DNA from: a virus
Direction: 5' to 3' (one strand)
IMG/VR virus record: IMGVR_UViG_3300027513_000186
Coordinates: 1 to 28,703 of that record
Length of the DNA: 28,703 nt
How positions within the stretch are numbered: position 1 is the first letter of the stretch; each line of letters begins with the position of its first letter. Of the stretch, positions 12,541 to 20,874 are shown piece after piece. The translations under genes were made by a program, and so were the position numbers. The notes beneath the pieces were generated by a model, which did not search any database, had not been told where the DNA came from, and was given only the letters and a program-made list of their open reading frames with translations.

Positions 12541-13632
12541 TTACGCTGGCACTTCACGAACACGGAATGAGCAGAGGTCGTTGGTATCCATGGTGAACGT
12601 GTTTCCACCGCCTGACCCAATTAGCAATGCCACTCGCAGAGCTGTTCCTGAATATGATCCGGCTGGAAGTACTCCCCCTGCAACTCTGCCAATACCGGAT
12701 ATAGGAAAGTGAGTATTTGCAGGGTTGAAAGCTAATACGCCACAGGTATAGTCGACGCCATTGATAAGAATTGCCAGGCCCACCGTAAGCACGTTGGCAA
12801 CGTTGGCATATCCAGCTCCGTGTACTTGTAAGTCAAGTGCGGTATCGTCATATCCTTTGACAAAGGTTACAGTAGGAATTCCAACAACGTTGGTATACGC
12901 CCCTGACGTATAACCGGTATTGGTTGCGAAGTTGCCTGGGACCAGTGCCTGTGAGGCTGTGACTAGTTTGGCCTTCACCTCTAGCCGGGAATTGTTGACC
13001 AGGCCGAATTGCGCATTGGTCCAAAAGGCCACGGTGTGGTCTTTGAAGATGGTGTTCGGGAACTGGGCGAACATGTCCATCTGAAAGTTGGTCTTGACCT
13101 CCGACACCGTGGCCGATGCCGGGTTGCCCGGGGTGGGATAGGAGACGTTGCCGAACACCAGGGAGCGCGAGTCCGGTGAGTCCATGATGTTGGACACGGC
13201 GATGAAGAAGTAGCCGACCTCCAAACCGGTGACACTGTCCAACGTGAACGCGATCATCGCCACGGTCAGCCCGTACGACTGCAGCTCGGGTGGGGTGTCC
13301 GCGCCCCACTGCATCCGCTGCTCGCCGGTCTTGGTCTCGTCCGGCATGGTGATGCTGCGACGGCGGGTGAACGTTCCGACCACGGTCCACTCAGACCCGA
13401 TGCGGACCAGCCCGACCCGGTCGCCCTCCATGACCTCGACGTCGCCGAACACCTTGACCGGCACGGCCAGGGCGGAACCGTCGAGCGTCACCATGCATGT
13501 GGTGGAGCCGGTGCGGTAGTTGATGGTTCCGGAGGTGGCACCGGTGAGGGCCGCCGCGCCTCCCGCGAACGCAGCGATCCGCGCATCCGCACGCTCGTCG
13601 ATAAGCCGCAGCAGCTCATCTGGGTAGGTCAT
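12541..13632 (-). CDS. Minor tail protein with AT-richer C-terminal domain, 363 aa
   Basis: The start at ATG 13632 overlaps the upstream stop by one base (TAATG), giving MTYPDELLRLIDERADARIA. Earlier in-frame starts inside the upstream gene are less likely. Residues about 30-90 form a small beta domain (SGTINYRTGSTTCMVTLDGS, then VEVMEGDRVGLVRIGSEWTV) resembling the OB-like domain seen in actinophage minor tail proteins. From about residue 185 onward (gene positions 13080 to 12541) G+C falls to about one half, against about two thirds in the neighbours. The encoded sequence is beta-rich, with many Asn, Thr and Gly residues. This pattern suggests that the C-terminal part is an exchanged receptor-binding module on a conserved phage-attached N-terminus. 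Confidence 0.78.
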   Translation of the reverse strand: MTYPDELLRLIDERADARIAAFAGGAAALTGATSGTINYRTGSTTCMVTLDGSALAVPVKVFGDVEVMEGDRVGLVRIGSEWTVVGTFTRRRSITMPDETKTGEQRMQWGADTPPELQSYGLTVAMIAFTLDSVTGLEVGYFFIAVSNIMDSPDSRSLVFGNVSYPTPGNPASATVSEVKTNFQMDMFAQFPNTIFKDHTVAFWTNAQFGLVNNSRLEVKAKLVTASQALVPGNFATNTGYTSGAYTNVVGIPTVTFVKGYDDTALDLQVHGAGYANVANVLTVGLAILINGVDYTCGVLAFNPANTHFPISGIGRVAGGVLPAGSYSGTALRVALLIGSGGGNTFTMDTNDLCSFRVREVPA

Positions 13633-14756
13633 TACAAGAGTGTCCATCCGTGAGTCATGAGCGATCCGTCCAACGGCAGCGTCCACGTGGTCGACAGCAC
13701 GTCGGCGACCGGACCGACGCTCGGATCGTTGAGGGTGAGCCGGTCAAAGTGCCAATGCAGCGGGTTGGAGAATGACGCGAGTGACATGGTGGCCGAGGTG
13801 CGCGTGTCCGCGTCGATCGTCCGCTGCGCGGCCGCGATCAGCGACGCCTGGTCGGCCGCCTCCACCGGCACCACCTTGCTGATGATCCGGCCCCGGGCCT
13901 CCACCGACGTGTCACCCGCGAACTGGTTGACGTAGGTGAAAATCCCGTTGCCCTCCACCGGCGCCGGCCCGTCAATGTGGTTGGTGCGCATGGCCACCCA
14001 CCGATTCGGCGCGTCGAAGTAGTCGCGCCGGAGCCTGCGCAGCGTGTCCAGCATCGACGTGACCGGGTCCACGTCGTACGTCCACTCCGACGCCCTGGCC
14101 GAGGGTGACTGGTAGCGGTGCACCCGCAGCCACCCGTCCCAGTCCGACCAGATGCCCTGATAGCCGACCGCACCCAACAGGTCATTGACGATCGTCAACC
14201 ATTTGGTCTGTTCGTCAATCGGCCACACCCGCGCCGACGGCAACACCACACCGGCCGCGTCCTGATCCATCACAACCCGCGAGTATCCCTGCGTCGCCAG
14301 GATCGTCGCCACCGCCTGCAGGTAGCCCACACCGGCATCGACGGCGTACGCCTCGCCGACCGTCGTGGCCAGGCCGTGCAGAATGTCGTACCCCGCGACC
14401 GCGTACGTCTCGGGGCTCTCCCCGATGACCCTCTCTGGCGTCGATGTGAAGTAGGCGCCCAGGTTGAACCGCGGTGTGGTGGTGCCGTCGCTCATCTTGA
14501 TGTACGGCCGCACGATGGCCCGGCCCCAGTCAACCACCCGGGTCAGGCCGAGCGTCGCCGTGCCGTGCAAGGTGGCGTAGGCGTTGCGGGCCACCGACCC
14601 GCCGGTGAAGTCGTCGGTGACGTCGTCGAGGACCTGCAACCCCATGTCCAGGAGCTCCAGCCCCGCAGAGAACTCGACTGCCGGCTCATCGCGGATGATC
14701 CGGCGCACGTCGGCGTCGGTGAGCAGCTGCCGTGGCGGTGCGGTGGTTGCCTGCAT
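13632..14756 (-). CDS. Minor tail protein, probable tail-tip/baseplate hub, 374 aa
   Basis: ATG 14756 overlaps the upstream stop by one base (TGATG). The protein is soluble alpha/beta. It has LTDADVRRIIRDEPAVEFSA near the N-terminus, then VVDWGRAIVRPYIKMSDGTT and PRFNLGAYFTSTPERVIGES. The middle has VAGYDILHGLATTVGEAYAV and the C-terminal part YVNQFAGDTSVEARGRIISK. These segments are typical of actinobacteriophage minor tail proteins lying after the tape measure and distal tail genes, and recall gp27/hub-like folds that close the tail tube and anchor fibres. The assignment rests on gene order and general pattern. Confidence 0.75.
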   Translation of the reverse strand: MQATTAPPRQLLTDADVRRIIRDEPAVEFSAGLELLDMGLQVLDDVTDDFTGGSVARNAYATLHGTATLGLTRVVDWGRAIVRPYIKMSDGTTTPRFNLGAYFTSTPERVIGESPETYAVAGYDILHGLATTVGEAYAVDAGVGYLQAVATILATQGYSRVVMDQDAAGVVLPSARVWPIDEQTKWLTIVNDLLGAVGYQGIWSDWDGWLRVHRYQSPSARASEWTYDVDPVTSMLDTLRRLRRDYFDAPNRWVAMRTNHIDGPAPVEGNGIFTYVNQFAGDTSVEARGRIISKVVPVEAADQASLIAAAQRTIDADTRTSATMSLASFSNPLHWHFDRLTLNDPSVGPVADVLSTTWTLPLDGSLMTHGWTLL

Positions 14757-15127
14757 CAGGCACCCTCAACCACAGTCACAGTCCGCAAAATGAACTCGGC
14801 AACGTACAGCGTTGGGTCCTTACGCTCGATGATGTTCACGCCGAAGAACACGCCGAAGAATCGCTGTCCACGGTGGTCGCGCACCTGCACGTCCCGGCCG
14901 ATCCAAGTGCGCAACAGGTCGATGGTGGTCAGCGTGACGTCCTCGAGCCGGAACGTGAACTGGCCGCGCTCACCGGCCACCGTCCGGGACCGTTGCCGGC
15001 CGCCGGCGTAGGTGCGGACCTCGCCGAACATGTCATGGGCGCGGGCCCGGCCCGACGACTGCGCGGACACGGCCGCGCCGCCGTCCATCCGGTTCAGCCA
15101 CAGCTTCGTCAGCGTCAGTGTCGCCAC
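14756..15127 (-). CDS. Distal tail-like minor tail protein, 123 aa
   Basis: GTG 15127 is preceded by GAGGGGATGATCC, a usable ribosome site, and follows the tape measure stop by four bases. The protein is beta-rich: LTLTKLWLNRMDGGAAVSAQ, then REYxF-type strands, then VAGERGQFTFRLEDVTLTTI, WIGRDVQVRDHRGQRFFGVF and YVAEFILRTVTVVEG. Size, fold type and place directly after the tape measure suggest the distal tail or tail-tip adaptor protein that connects tube to hub. No catalytic residues are seen. It could instead be a small domain protein unique to this phage group. Confidence 0.65.
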   Translation of the reverse strand: MATLTLTKLWLNRMDGGAAVSAQSSGRARAHDMFGEVRTYAGGRQRSRTVAGERGQFTFRLEDVTLTTIDLLRTWIGRDVQVRDHRGQRFFGVFFGVNIIERKDPTLYVAEFILRTVTVVEGA

Positions 15128-15131
15128 CGGA

Positions 15132-17402
15132 TCATCCCCTCGCCCGAGCCAGTTGATAGGTGGCCGCGGTCGCCCCGGTCAGCTGCGCCCCAACACCGGG
15201 CGCGATCCGCTCCACGGCATCGAGCAGCCGGGCCAGCATCTCCACCACACGCTCAACACCGGCCGATCCTGACCCGAGTGCCAGATCGCCGCCCACCCCG
15301 CCCGCAGAGCTGCTCTGCGGGTCGCGCGTCGCGAGGGCGTAGCCGAACATGTTGGCGATCTCGGCCAGGACGGCGGTCGAGCGGGTGCGTTTGGACGGGG
15401 CCAGCGGAATGTAGCCCTCGCCGCCGGTTTCGGGCTCGCCCCAAACCCGCCACGTGCCTGCCTTGGTGATCTGTGCGACGTGGTTCTCAAACCCGCCGCC
15501 GGCAAAGAACTTGAGGATGCCGCCGTGGGCTTCCAGGACCCCGCGGCCCCAGACGGTGTTGTCGGTGATGTTGTGGGTGATCCGATTCGTGATCAGGTTG
15601 ACGGTGGAGGTCACTTCCTTCGGGATCGAGAACAGCCGCTCGGCCAGGATCCGGATCTGCTCGGCCTCGGCGCCGGTGGCGCCAGTCGCGGTGATGGCGG
15701 CGTTTTTGAACTCGTCGATCAGCGCGGCGGCCGTGTCGTGCGAGGCACCGTTGGCCATGGCCTCGGCCGCCGCGTTCTGCGCAGCCGCCGCCGACCGCTC
15801 GAGCGCGACCCGGTTCTCAACGGCGGCGCGGCTGTTGCCCTCAACCGACTTGGAGCCCTCCTCGAACGCCCGCGTGATCCCGTCGATGCTCTCGTGCGCG
15901 GACAGCATCGCGTCGTCGGCTGAGATCATCGTGTCGTTCAGGTTGTTCCACGTGTCGATCAGCGCCTTACCGGCGGCGGATGCTTCAATTTCGGCCTTCG
16001 CTGTAGCAGTCATGCCCCGCTGCATGGCGGCGTTGGCGTTGGCCCACTTCGGGAACAGGGCGTTGGCCTCATCTGCGGTGATCTTCCCGGCCTGCATCAG
16101 CTGGTAGACCGCAGCCCGGGCCTCGGCCAGGTTCCCGCCGCGGGCCAGCTGCGCCAACGCCGCGTCAAGGTTGTTGATGTTCTCCTGCGCCGACGCGAAC
16201 GACGCGCCGAAGTTGTTTTCCATGGCCTGCCGGGTCAGCGGAATCAGACCCTCAAGGCTGCGGGCCAGACCGTTGACACCACCGCCAGCCAACGCAACAT
16301 CAGCCTGGAATCCGGACAGGTCGGAGCCGAACAGGCGCACCAGCTCGCCGCCGCGTTCGTTGGTGGCGCCCAAATTTTTCAGCGACTCGTTGAGGCCCTC
16401 GACGTCGGTCGTGTCGGAACTGATTGCGTTCAACGCCTGCGCAGCAACAACGATGCCGCCGATCGCGAGGGCAGTCCGCGACGCCCGTCGCGCCGTGGCG
16501 TCCATGCCGATACCGAGCGCGCTCTGGACGAGCGTCCACGCCTTCTGCGCGGCGATGACGGTGCCGATGACTACGGCCAGGCCGGCGATTGACCCGGCCA
16601 GCGGTACCAGCCACGCCTGATTCTTCACCCCAAAGTTGAGGATCGATTCCAGTGTGGGCAACAACTTCTTACCCACCTCCTCCTGGAAGTTGCCCCACGC
16701 TACCCGCGCCTTGTCCGCCGGCGACGCCGCCGCCGCGGCCGCACCACCGAACTGTGTGGTCAGCTCTGCGAGGATGATTTTCTGCGCGGACATGACGTCG
16801 CCGGCCTCAACGAACGCCTTGATCTGTTCCTTCTGCTGTTCGGTGAGCTGCACGCCCGCTTTCTTCAATGCGGTCAAGCCGGCGATCGGATCGTTGAGGG
16901 CCTTCCCGACCAGGATCATCGACGCCTGCAGGTCGGTGCCCAACGCCGCGGACAGGTTCAGGGCAGCCTCTGACCCCTGGTTGAAGATGTCGTTGCCCTT
17001 GCCGGCCTCGTTGCGGATGCGGGTGAACGTCAGCAGCACATTCTCGCCGGACTGGATCACCTCGTCGTCGACGCCGGACAGATCCGACAGGCGCCCGGCC
17101 AGGTCTTCGATGTCGGCGGCGGTGAGGTTGGCAACCTCACCGGTCGACTTCAATGCGGCGTTGGTCAGGCGGGTAACCCGGGCCGCTTCCTCCGCCTCAG
17201 CGAACGCACCCTTAAAGAAGTCGATAATCTTGGCGCCGGCGAAGATGGCGCCCACACCGGCGAGCATGCCGCCGGCGAACATGGTGCCGGTCTGCTTGCC
17301 AACCGCGGTCGAGCTGCTGCCGATCTGCTGCTGCAGCTCGCCGGCGAACCGTTTGCCGTCAGGCCGGACCCGCGCGAACACGTCGGCGAGAGTGGTTGCC
17401 AC
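15132..17402 (-). CDS. Tape measure protein, 756 aa
   Basis: GTG 17402 has AGGTGA before it. The protein determines tail length and is threaded through the tail tube during assembly. The usual architecture is visible. The N-terminus is a short basic region (ARVRPDGKRFAGELQQQIGS), followed by a hydrophobic segment at about 41-67 (MFAGGMLAGVGAIFAGAKII). A long helical region includes EEAARVTRLTNAALKSTGEV and KKAGVQLTEQQKEQIKAFVE. A second hydrophobic stretch lies at about 264-288 (WLVPLAGSIAGLAVVIGTVI), then long Ala-rich helices. At about 0.15 nm per residue the tail would be around 110 nm, normal for a siphovirus. The length is shorter than the very long (1000+ residue) tape measures of many mycobacteriophages. 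Confidence 0.93.
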   Translation of the reverse strand: MATTLADVFARVRPDGKRFAGELQQQIGSSSTAVGKQTGTMFAGGMLAGVGAIFAGAKIIDFFKGAFAEAEEAARVTRLTNAALKSTGEVANLTAADIEDLAGRLSDLSGVDDEVIQSGENVLLTFTRIRNEAGKGNDIFNQGSEAALNLSAALGTDLQASMILVGKALNDPIAGLTALKKAGVQLTEQQKEQIKAFVEAGDVMSAQKIILAELTTQFGGAAAAAASPADKARVAWGNFQEEVGKKLLPTLESILNFGVKNQAWLVPLAGSIAGLAVVIGTVIAAQKAWTLVQSALGIGMDATARRASRTALAIGGIVVAAQALNAISSDTTDVEGLNESLKNLGATNERGGELVRLFGSDLSGFQADVALAGGGVNGLARSLEGLIPLTRQAMENNFGASFASAQENINNLDAALAQLARGGNLAEARAAVYQLMQAGKITADEANALFPKWANANAAMQRGMTATAKAEIEASAAGKALIDTWNNLNDTMISADDAMLSAHESIDGITRAFEEGSKSVEGNSRAAVENRVALERSAAAAQNAAAEAMANGASHDTAAALIDEFKNAAITATGATGAEAEQIRILAERLFSIPKEVTSTVNLITNRITHNITDNTVWGRGVLEAHGGILKFFAGGGFENHVAQITKAGTWRVWGEPETGGEGYIPLAPSKRTRSTAVLAEIANMFGYALATRDPQSSSAGGVGGDLALGSGSAGVERVVEMLARLLDAVERIAPGVGAQLTGATAATYQLARARG

Positions 17403-17406
17403 GCGG

Positions 17407-17619
17407 TCACCTACCCCTCAACCCGACGGCCTCCAACATGACCGATGCCTCGCGGTCCACTCTCACCGGCTCCGCAGCGAGCGCCTGATCGAACCTGCGT
17501 CGCGCCTCCAGCAGGTCCGGCACGTCGACCTGCCGGCCCAGGTACTGCGCGAACAACGCCGCCTGCATCGACGCCAGGACCACCTGGTCCAGCCGGCCCA
17601 CCAGGTGCAGGTACGACAT
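17407..17619 (-). CDS. Second tail-assembly chaperone-like protein, 70 aa, with its own start
   Basis: ATG 17619 (MSYLHLVGRLDQVVLASMQA) has a good ribosome site, CGAGGTG, seven bases upstream. It follows the first chaperone gene by 20 bases. The frame is -1 relative to that gene and open far upstream, so a frameshift product in the lambda G/GT style is formally possible. I see no canonical X-XXY-YYZ slippery heptamer near the junction. The protein is helical (YLGRQVDVPDLLEARRRFDQ, then VDREASVMLEAVG). Position between chaperone and tape measure marks it as the T-like partner needed to hold the tape measure before tail-tube assembly. Confidence 0.65.
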   Translation of the reverse strand: MSYLHLVGRLDQVVLASMQAALFAQYLGRQVDVPDLLEARRRFDQALAAEPVRVDREASVMLEAVGLRGR

Positions 17620-17639
17620 GGCGCACACCTCGGCGAGCC

Positions 17640-18209
17640 CTAGTTGCTCTCCGCCGCTTCCTGGTATGCCTTGACGGCCCGCTCGCCCGACGTCGTCGGC
17701 GCCGACCGCTGCGCCTGCGCCAGCTGCGCCTGCCAGATGATGCGTTTGATGTCCGGGCGGCCGTTGGCCAAAACCATCGCCTGCTGCGCGACCGACAGTG
17801 AGCCGGGAGCGAAGTTCCCACCGGTGCTCAACGGCCCAGCCGACGAGTCGCCAGGCCGCCCAGTAGGGAAACGCGCCACCGCCGCAACAATGTCTTTCGC
17901 CACCTGCATGAGGTCGTGATAGTTCTGGTTGTTGTCGCCGGCCAGTTTCAGGAACCGGTCCCAGTCCTCGGGGTGCACCTGTTTGCGCAGGAACCGGTGC
18001 ACGGCCAGGTTCACCCCCACCTCGTCCCCGATGTCGATCTGCTGCGCCTCGGTCAGGAACTCGATCAGCGGCACATCGCCGGCGGTCTCTGCGACCCGGA
18101 TCTGTTCGCCGAACCACCGAAAGGACATCTTGATCGGTGTGCGTGGACCCCGGGACAGGTCCCCAAGGTCCCGCACGTCGTCTCCGCTGGACGTTGCGGG
18201 GCTGGTCAT
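17640..18209 (-). CDS. Tail assembly chaperone (G-like), 189 aa
   Basis: ATG 18209 (MTSPATSSGDDVRDLGDLSR) lies two bases after the major tail protein's stop. An upstream extension of the frame is shadow of the tail gene. The protein is soluble and mainly helical. It has RTPIKMSFRWFGEQIRVAET at about 28-47, a charged middle with VHRFLRKQVHPEDWDRFLKL and a flexible Gly/Ser region (about 135-145). The C-terminal helix contains RPDIKRIIWQAQLAQAQRS and ends ERAVKAYQEAAESN. The order major tail, chaperone, second chaperone, tape measure is conserved in siphoviruses. It is expected to coat the tape measure during assembly and be absent from virions. Confidence 0.82.
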   Translation of the reverse strand: MTSPATSSGDDVRDLGDLSRGPRTPIKMSFRWFGEQIRVAETAGDVPLIEFLTEAQQIDIGDEVGVNLAVHRFLRKQVHPEDWDRFLKLAGDNNQNYHDLMQVAKDIVAAVARFPTGRPGDSSAGPLSTGGNFAPGSLSVAQQAMVLANGRPDIKRIIWQAQLAQAQRSAPTTSGERAVKAYQEAAESN

Positions 18210-18211
18210 GC

Positions 18212-18808
18212 TCAGACCCCGAGCCGGCCAGTACCCGCGGCGTATGTCGCGAACGGCTGCTGCGGCGCCCCGGTCGGCACCTCCATGTTGAACATGCACG
18301 GGATCGTCGCGTACGCCGGAGCTTTCTTGTACGCCGACTTGATCGTGCCGCTGTTGATGGCCTGATAGACGACCACCCGCATCGTGTGGTCCAACGACTC
18401 CCACCCGAGCATCGCCCGCGTCTCACCGCCGGCCGCCGGCGGCAGCAGCTTCGACGACAGGGTCACGCCGGCACCGGACACAGTGGACAGGGTGCCGCCG
18501 TTGTACGCGCGCTGCAGCTGCTTGAGGGTGTAGCTGGCCAGGTTGAAAGCGAACGACCCGGAACGTTCGGTGGTCGACCAGCGGATGGGGTCGAAGAACT
18601 CGGCGCACTTGACCGCCTCCACCTTCGACTCATACGACAGCTCCGAGCCGTCCTCGGTGGCGCCGAGCGGAATCCACGCGACGGGCCACACGTCCAGGTC
18701 GTACGTGGAAGCGAGCGCCGCGTGGGTTGGTTCGGTGGTGAGCAGCGGCGCCCAGAACAGGAACCCGGGGTCGGTGAGGATCAGCGGTACCGCGGTGGTC
18801 AGCGACAT
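18212..18808 (-). CDS. Major tail tube protein, 198 aa
   Basis: ATG 18808 follows the previous stop (TAA, 18814-18812) by three bases and has GAAGGG upstream. The protein is beta-rich: TTAVPLILTDPGFLFWAPLL near the N-terminus, then ALASTYDLDVWPVAWIPLGA and SELSYESKVEAVKCAEFFDP. A variable centre has FAFNLASYTLKQLQRAYNGG, and the C-terminus has RVVVYQAINSGTIKSAYKKA. This sequence style (an N-terminal 'tail tube' sandwich with ELSYESKVEAVKCAE) is that of actinobacteriophage major tail proteins, which stack as hexameric rings around the tape measure. Place before the chaperone genes agrees. Confidence 0.88.
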   Translation of the reverse strand: MSLTTAVPLILTDPGFLFWAPLLTTEPTHAALASTYDLDVWPVAWIPLGATEDGSELSYESKVEAVKCAEFFDPIRWSTTERSGSFAFNLASYTLKQLQRAYNGGTLSTVSGAGVTLSSKLLPPAAGGETRAMLGWESLDHTMRVVVYQAINSGTIKSAYKKAPAYATIPCMFNMEVPTGAPQQPFATYAAGTGRLGV

Positions 18809-18811
18809 GGC

Positions 18812-19153
18812 TTACTGCCCTTCATCCGTAGGGGTCGCCGCGTCGGCCGGCGCTGCCGGCCTCGCCGGCCCGCGTGCTGGTGTCGCCGGCTCGGGCTCGA
18901 GGGTGGCGGCAATCTCGGGTGCGTGGTCGACCCCGTCGGCCAGGACGACCTGGTCGTTGTGCCAGTAGCCGTGTTTGACCACGTTGGAGATCGGCACCGG
19001 GTGCCCCACTTCGTAGGCCAGCGCGCCGGACGGCGCGTAGATGCGCACCGACGCGACGTAGGTGCCGTACTCGACCCGCTGCGCCTCCAGCGCCGCCGCC
19101 AGCTCGCCGGTGGGGTCGAGGTCGTTCGGGTCCAGCTCAGTCGGTCCGGTCAT
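18812..19153 (-). CDS. Small acidic phage protein upstream of the major tail gene, 113 aa
   Basis: ATG 19153 is preceded by GAGAGGAGCACG at a somewhat long spacing. The first about 80 residues have mixed structure: GELAAALEAQRVEYGTYVAS, then VRIYAPSGALAYEVGHPVPI and KHGYWHNDQVVLADGVDHAP. The last 35 are Ala/Pro/Asp/Glu-rich and disordered. No family is known to me. It sits between the HK97-gp10-like gene and the major tail gene, where head-tail joining and tail-related small proteins are usually found, so a structural or assembly role is likely but undefined. Confidence 0.75.
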   Translation of the reverse strand: MTGPTELDPNDLDPTGELAAALEAQRVEYGTYVASVRIYAPSGALAYEVGHPVPISNVVKHGYWHNDQVVLADGVDHAPEIAATLEPEPATPARGPARPAAPADAATPTDEGQ

Positions 19154-19186
19154 CGTTGCCGTGCTCCTCTCGTTGTGCGTGGTGGA

Positions 19187-19486
19187 TCAGCTCCCGAACG
19201 CGGGTCCGAGGAACGGCCGCGCCGGCATGTGTTTCGTGCCCCGCTCGTGGAAGTACATGTAGAAATAGAGCCGATCCCACGCCACCCGGGCCGACTGCAG
19301 ATCGTCATCGAGGACGGCCTCGGCCGTGATGCTGTCGGCGCCCGAACCGGTCAGCCGGGGCGCGTTCGCCCGGGCCGCCCGGACACCCGGTTGCGACACG
19401 TCGACCAACGCCCGGCCCATCTCGTCGGAGGCGAGCCAATCCCGCACCGCACCCTCGTCGACCACCACCGTGATGTCATCGGCCAC
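19187..19486 (-). CDS. HK97 gp10-like head-tail / tail completion protein, 99 aa
   Basis: GTG 19486 follows the upstream stop (19495-19493) and has GGGTGAGC before it. Residues about 10-60 are helical (EGAVRDWLASDEMGRALVDV, then RAARANAPRLTGSGADSI). The C-terminal part has WDRLYFYMYFHERGTKHMPA and RPFLGPAF. The FHERGTKHMPARPFL motif is the hallmark of HK97 gp10-like proteins, which join the connector to the tail. Here it is complete and of usual length. It lies between the tail terminator-like and tail tube genes, the standard place. Confidence 0.9.
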   Translation of the reverse strand: MADDITVVVDEGAVRDWLASDEMGRALVDVSQPGVRAARANAPRLTGSGADSITAEAVLDDDLQSARVAWDRLYFYMYFHERGTKHMPARPFLGPAFGS

Positions 19487-19492
19487 GGCAGC

Positions 19493-19990
19493 TCACCCGC
19501 CCCACGTCAGTTGGCCATGCAGCCGCAACTCGAACGCGTACCGCGACACGGTCTCGTCGTCGGTGTTCTCGTAGTCCCCCAGCCCGCCCGGAAACCCGTC
19601 GACCCGATACCCCGGATACGGCTCCGGATGGGCCTTCAGCACCGAGGCCAAACCGACACACACCGTGTTGGCGATCGCATCGGTGTCCTCCACCGCACAC
19701 GCCGGCCGGACCTGCACCCGAACGTTGATGCTGAACCGGATCACCTCACGCACGAGCAGCCCCGGCCCCTCAGCCGTGTAGTCCTCCTGCTCGAACCGCC
19801 ACCCGCCGCCGTACACCGCCACCGGACCGATGTCGCTCTTCCAGCCGTACCGCACATCCACCGGCGCGAGGGCCACATCACCGCCGGGGCCAGTCGGCGC
19901 GATCAGCAGCCCAGCCGGTACGGCCTGCGCTTTGAACAGGTCGAACACGGCCTTCTTGATGATCGTGGCGCGCGTGATTGGCGTGGTCAT
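19493..19990 (-). CDS. Tail terminator / neck protein-like, 165 aa
   Basis: ATG 19990 overlaps the connector stop (ATGA). The protein is alpha/beta with an N-terminal helix (TRATIIKKAVFDLFKAQAVP), then VDVRYGWKSDIGPVAVYGGG. Beta strands follow around EVIRFSINVRVQVRPACAVE, with a helix at AIANTVCVGLASVLKAHPEP and a closing strand SRYAFELRLHGQLTWGG. Size, this fold order and the place between connector and gp10-like protein fit tail terminator proteins, which cap the tail tube and contact the head. Sequence identity in this family is low, so the call rests mostly on context. Confidence 0.72.
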   Translation of the reverse strand: MTTPITRATIIKKAVFDLFKAQAVPAGLLIAPTGPGGDVALAPVDVRYGWKSDIGPVAVYGGGWRFEQEDYTAEGPGLLVREVIRFSINVRVQVRPACAVEDTDAIANTVCVGLASVLKAHPEPYPGYRVDGFPGGLGDYENTDDETVSRYAFELRLHGQLTWGG

Positions 19991-20859
19991 GCGAACCCGC
20001 CCGGGTCGAGCGTGGCGCCCTCGTAGGCGGCGTCCACGTCAGGGATGCCGGTCTTGTACCGGCCAGGAGTGGACAGCCGGTACGTGCCACCCTCCACTGT
20101 GGAGAAGCTGATCGCCCGATAGGGCACGGACGTGTCGCCCTTGGTGAGGCGGGACCGTAGCCGCACGACCGCGGCCTCGCTGATGCCCATCGACGACATG
20201 TCGTAGCCATGCTCGTACTCGGCGATGATGTTCCGGTTCCCACGCGGCCAGACACCTTGTGCGGTCCAACCGGTGTCGAGGGTGATCAGGCCCGAGTCGG
20301 TCACCCCCACCGCGGCCAACTCGGGCCCGCTGAACGGGGTTCCGTTGACTGTGATGGCCCGCAGCGTGCGCAGCATCAGATCGGGGGTGACGATGTTGGG
20401 GGTGCCGTTGCCAGAGAACACCCGCCGCTTGAACCGTGGCACGAACGCCACCCGGCACATGTCCTCACACTCCTGCTCGGTGCCGATGCGTTTCGCCGCC
20501 AGCATCGCATCGGGATACAGCGACGCGCTCAGCACCGGCGGCATCGACCGGGCCTCGAACAGGCTGAACAGGAACCCGCCCACATGCTCGACGAAATCCC
20601 GCACGGTGACCGGTGCTCCGCCGAACGTGCCGGTCCAGTCGATGGTGTGCGTGTCCAGCACCGCCGACGCCTGCAGCGGGAACGTGTACACCCCCGCGCC
20701 GCCGGGGTGGGCGGCGGTGCCGTTGGCCACGGCCGTTCCGTCGAGGCGCTTCTGCGTCCAGGTGACGGGGCCGGCGGCGTCGGTGGCCACGCCGTCCACG
20801 TAAAACGTGTGCGACATGGTCACCGATGACGTCACCTGCACCCGCACCAAAGACGGCAA
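19987..20859 (-). CDS. Head-tail connector / adaptor protein, about 290 aa
   Basis: The start is uncertain. TTG 20859 gives PSLVRVQVTSSVTMSHTFYV after the initiator and has AGGGAA upstream. ATG 20817 (MSHTFYVDGVATDAAG) is the first ATG. Residues about 8-95 are a small Ig-like beta domain (TWTQKRLDGTAVANGTAAHP, then GVYTFPLQASAVLDTHTIDW). The rest is more helical, with AKRIGTEQECEDMCRVAFVP and GYDMSSMGISEAAVVRLRSR. It ends with a segment seen in neck proteins (YRLSTPGRYKTGIPDVDAAY). The last part (about 205-290) is typical of head-tail adaptor proteins in actinobacteriophages. The protein probably bridges portal and tail. Confidence 0.75.
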   Translation of the reverse strand: MPSLVRVQVTSSVTMSHTFYVDGVATDAAGPVTWTQKRLDGTAVANGTAAHPGGAGVYTFPLQASAVLDTHTIDWTGTFGGAPVTVRDFVEHVGGFLFSLFEARSMPPVLSASLYPDAMLAAKRIGTEQECEDMCRVAFVPRFKRRVFSGNGTPNIVTPDLMLRTLRAITVNGTPFSGPELAAVGVTDSGLITLDTGWTAQGVWPRGNRNIIAEYEHGYDMSSMGISEAAVVRLRSRLTKGDTSVPYRAISFSTVEGGTYRLSTPGRYKTGIPDVDAAYEGATLDPGGFA

Positions 20860-20874
20860 CGAGATTCCCTACTT

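Noticed and set aside
11213-12712. A plus-strand open frame of about 500 codons opposite the tail fibre gene
   Set aside because: Antisense shadow. The minus-strand protein has an Asp-box and beta-rich modules, while the plus product is Arg/Gly/His-rich with no motif.
17407-18426. One long minus-strand gene covering both chaperone regions
   Set aside because: Only its last part (from ATG 17619) looks like a protein. The upstream part is Arg/Gly-rich and lies antiphase to the chaperone and major tail genes.
18137-20026. A plus-strand open frame of more than 600 codons
   Set aside because: It is antisense to the major tail, gp10-like and tail terminator-like genes, all of which have clear family features and coupled starts. 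Its protein is Arg/Gly/His-rich, as expected for a high-GC shadow frame.
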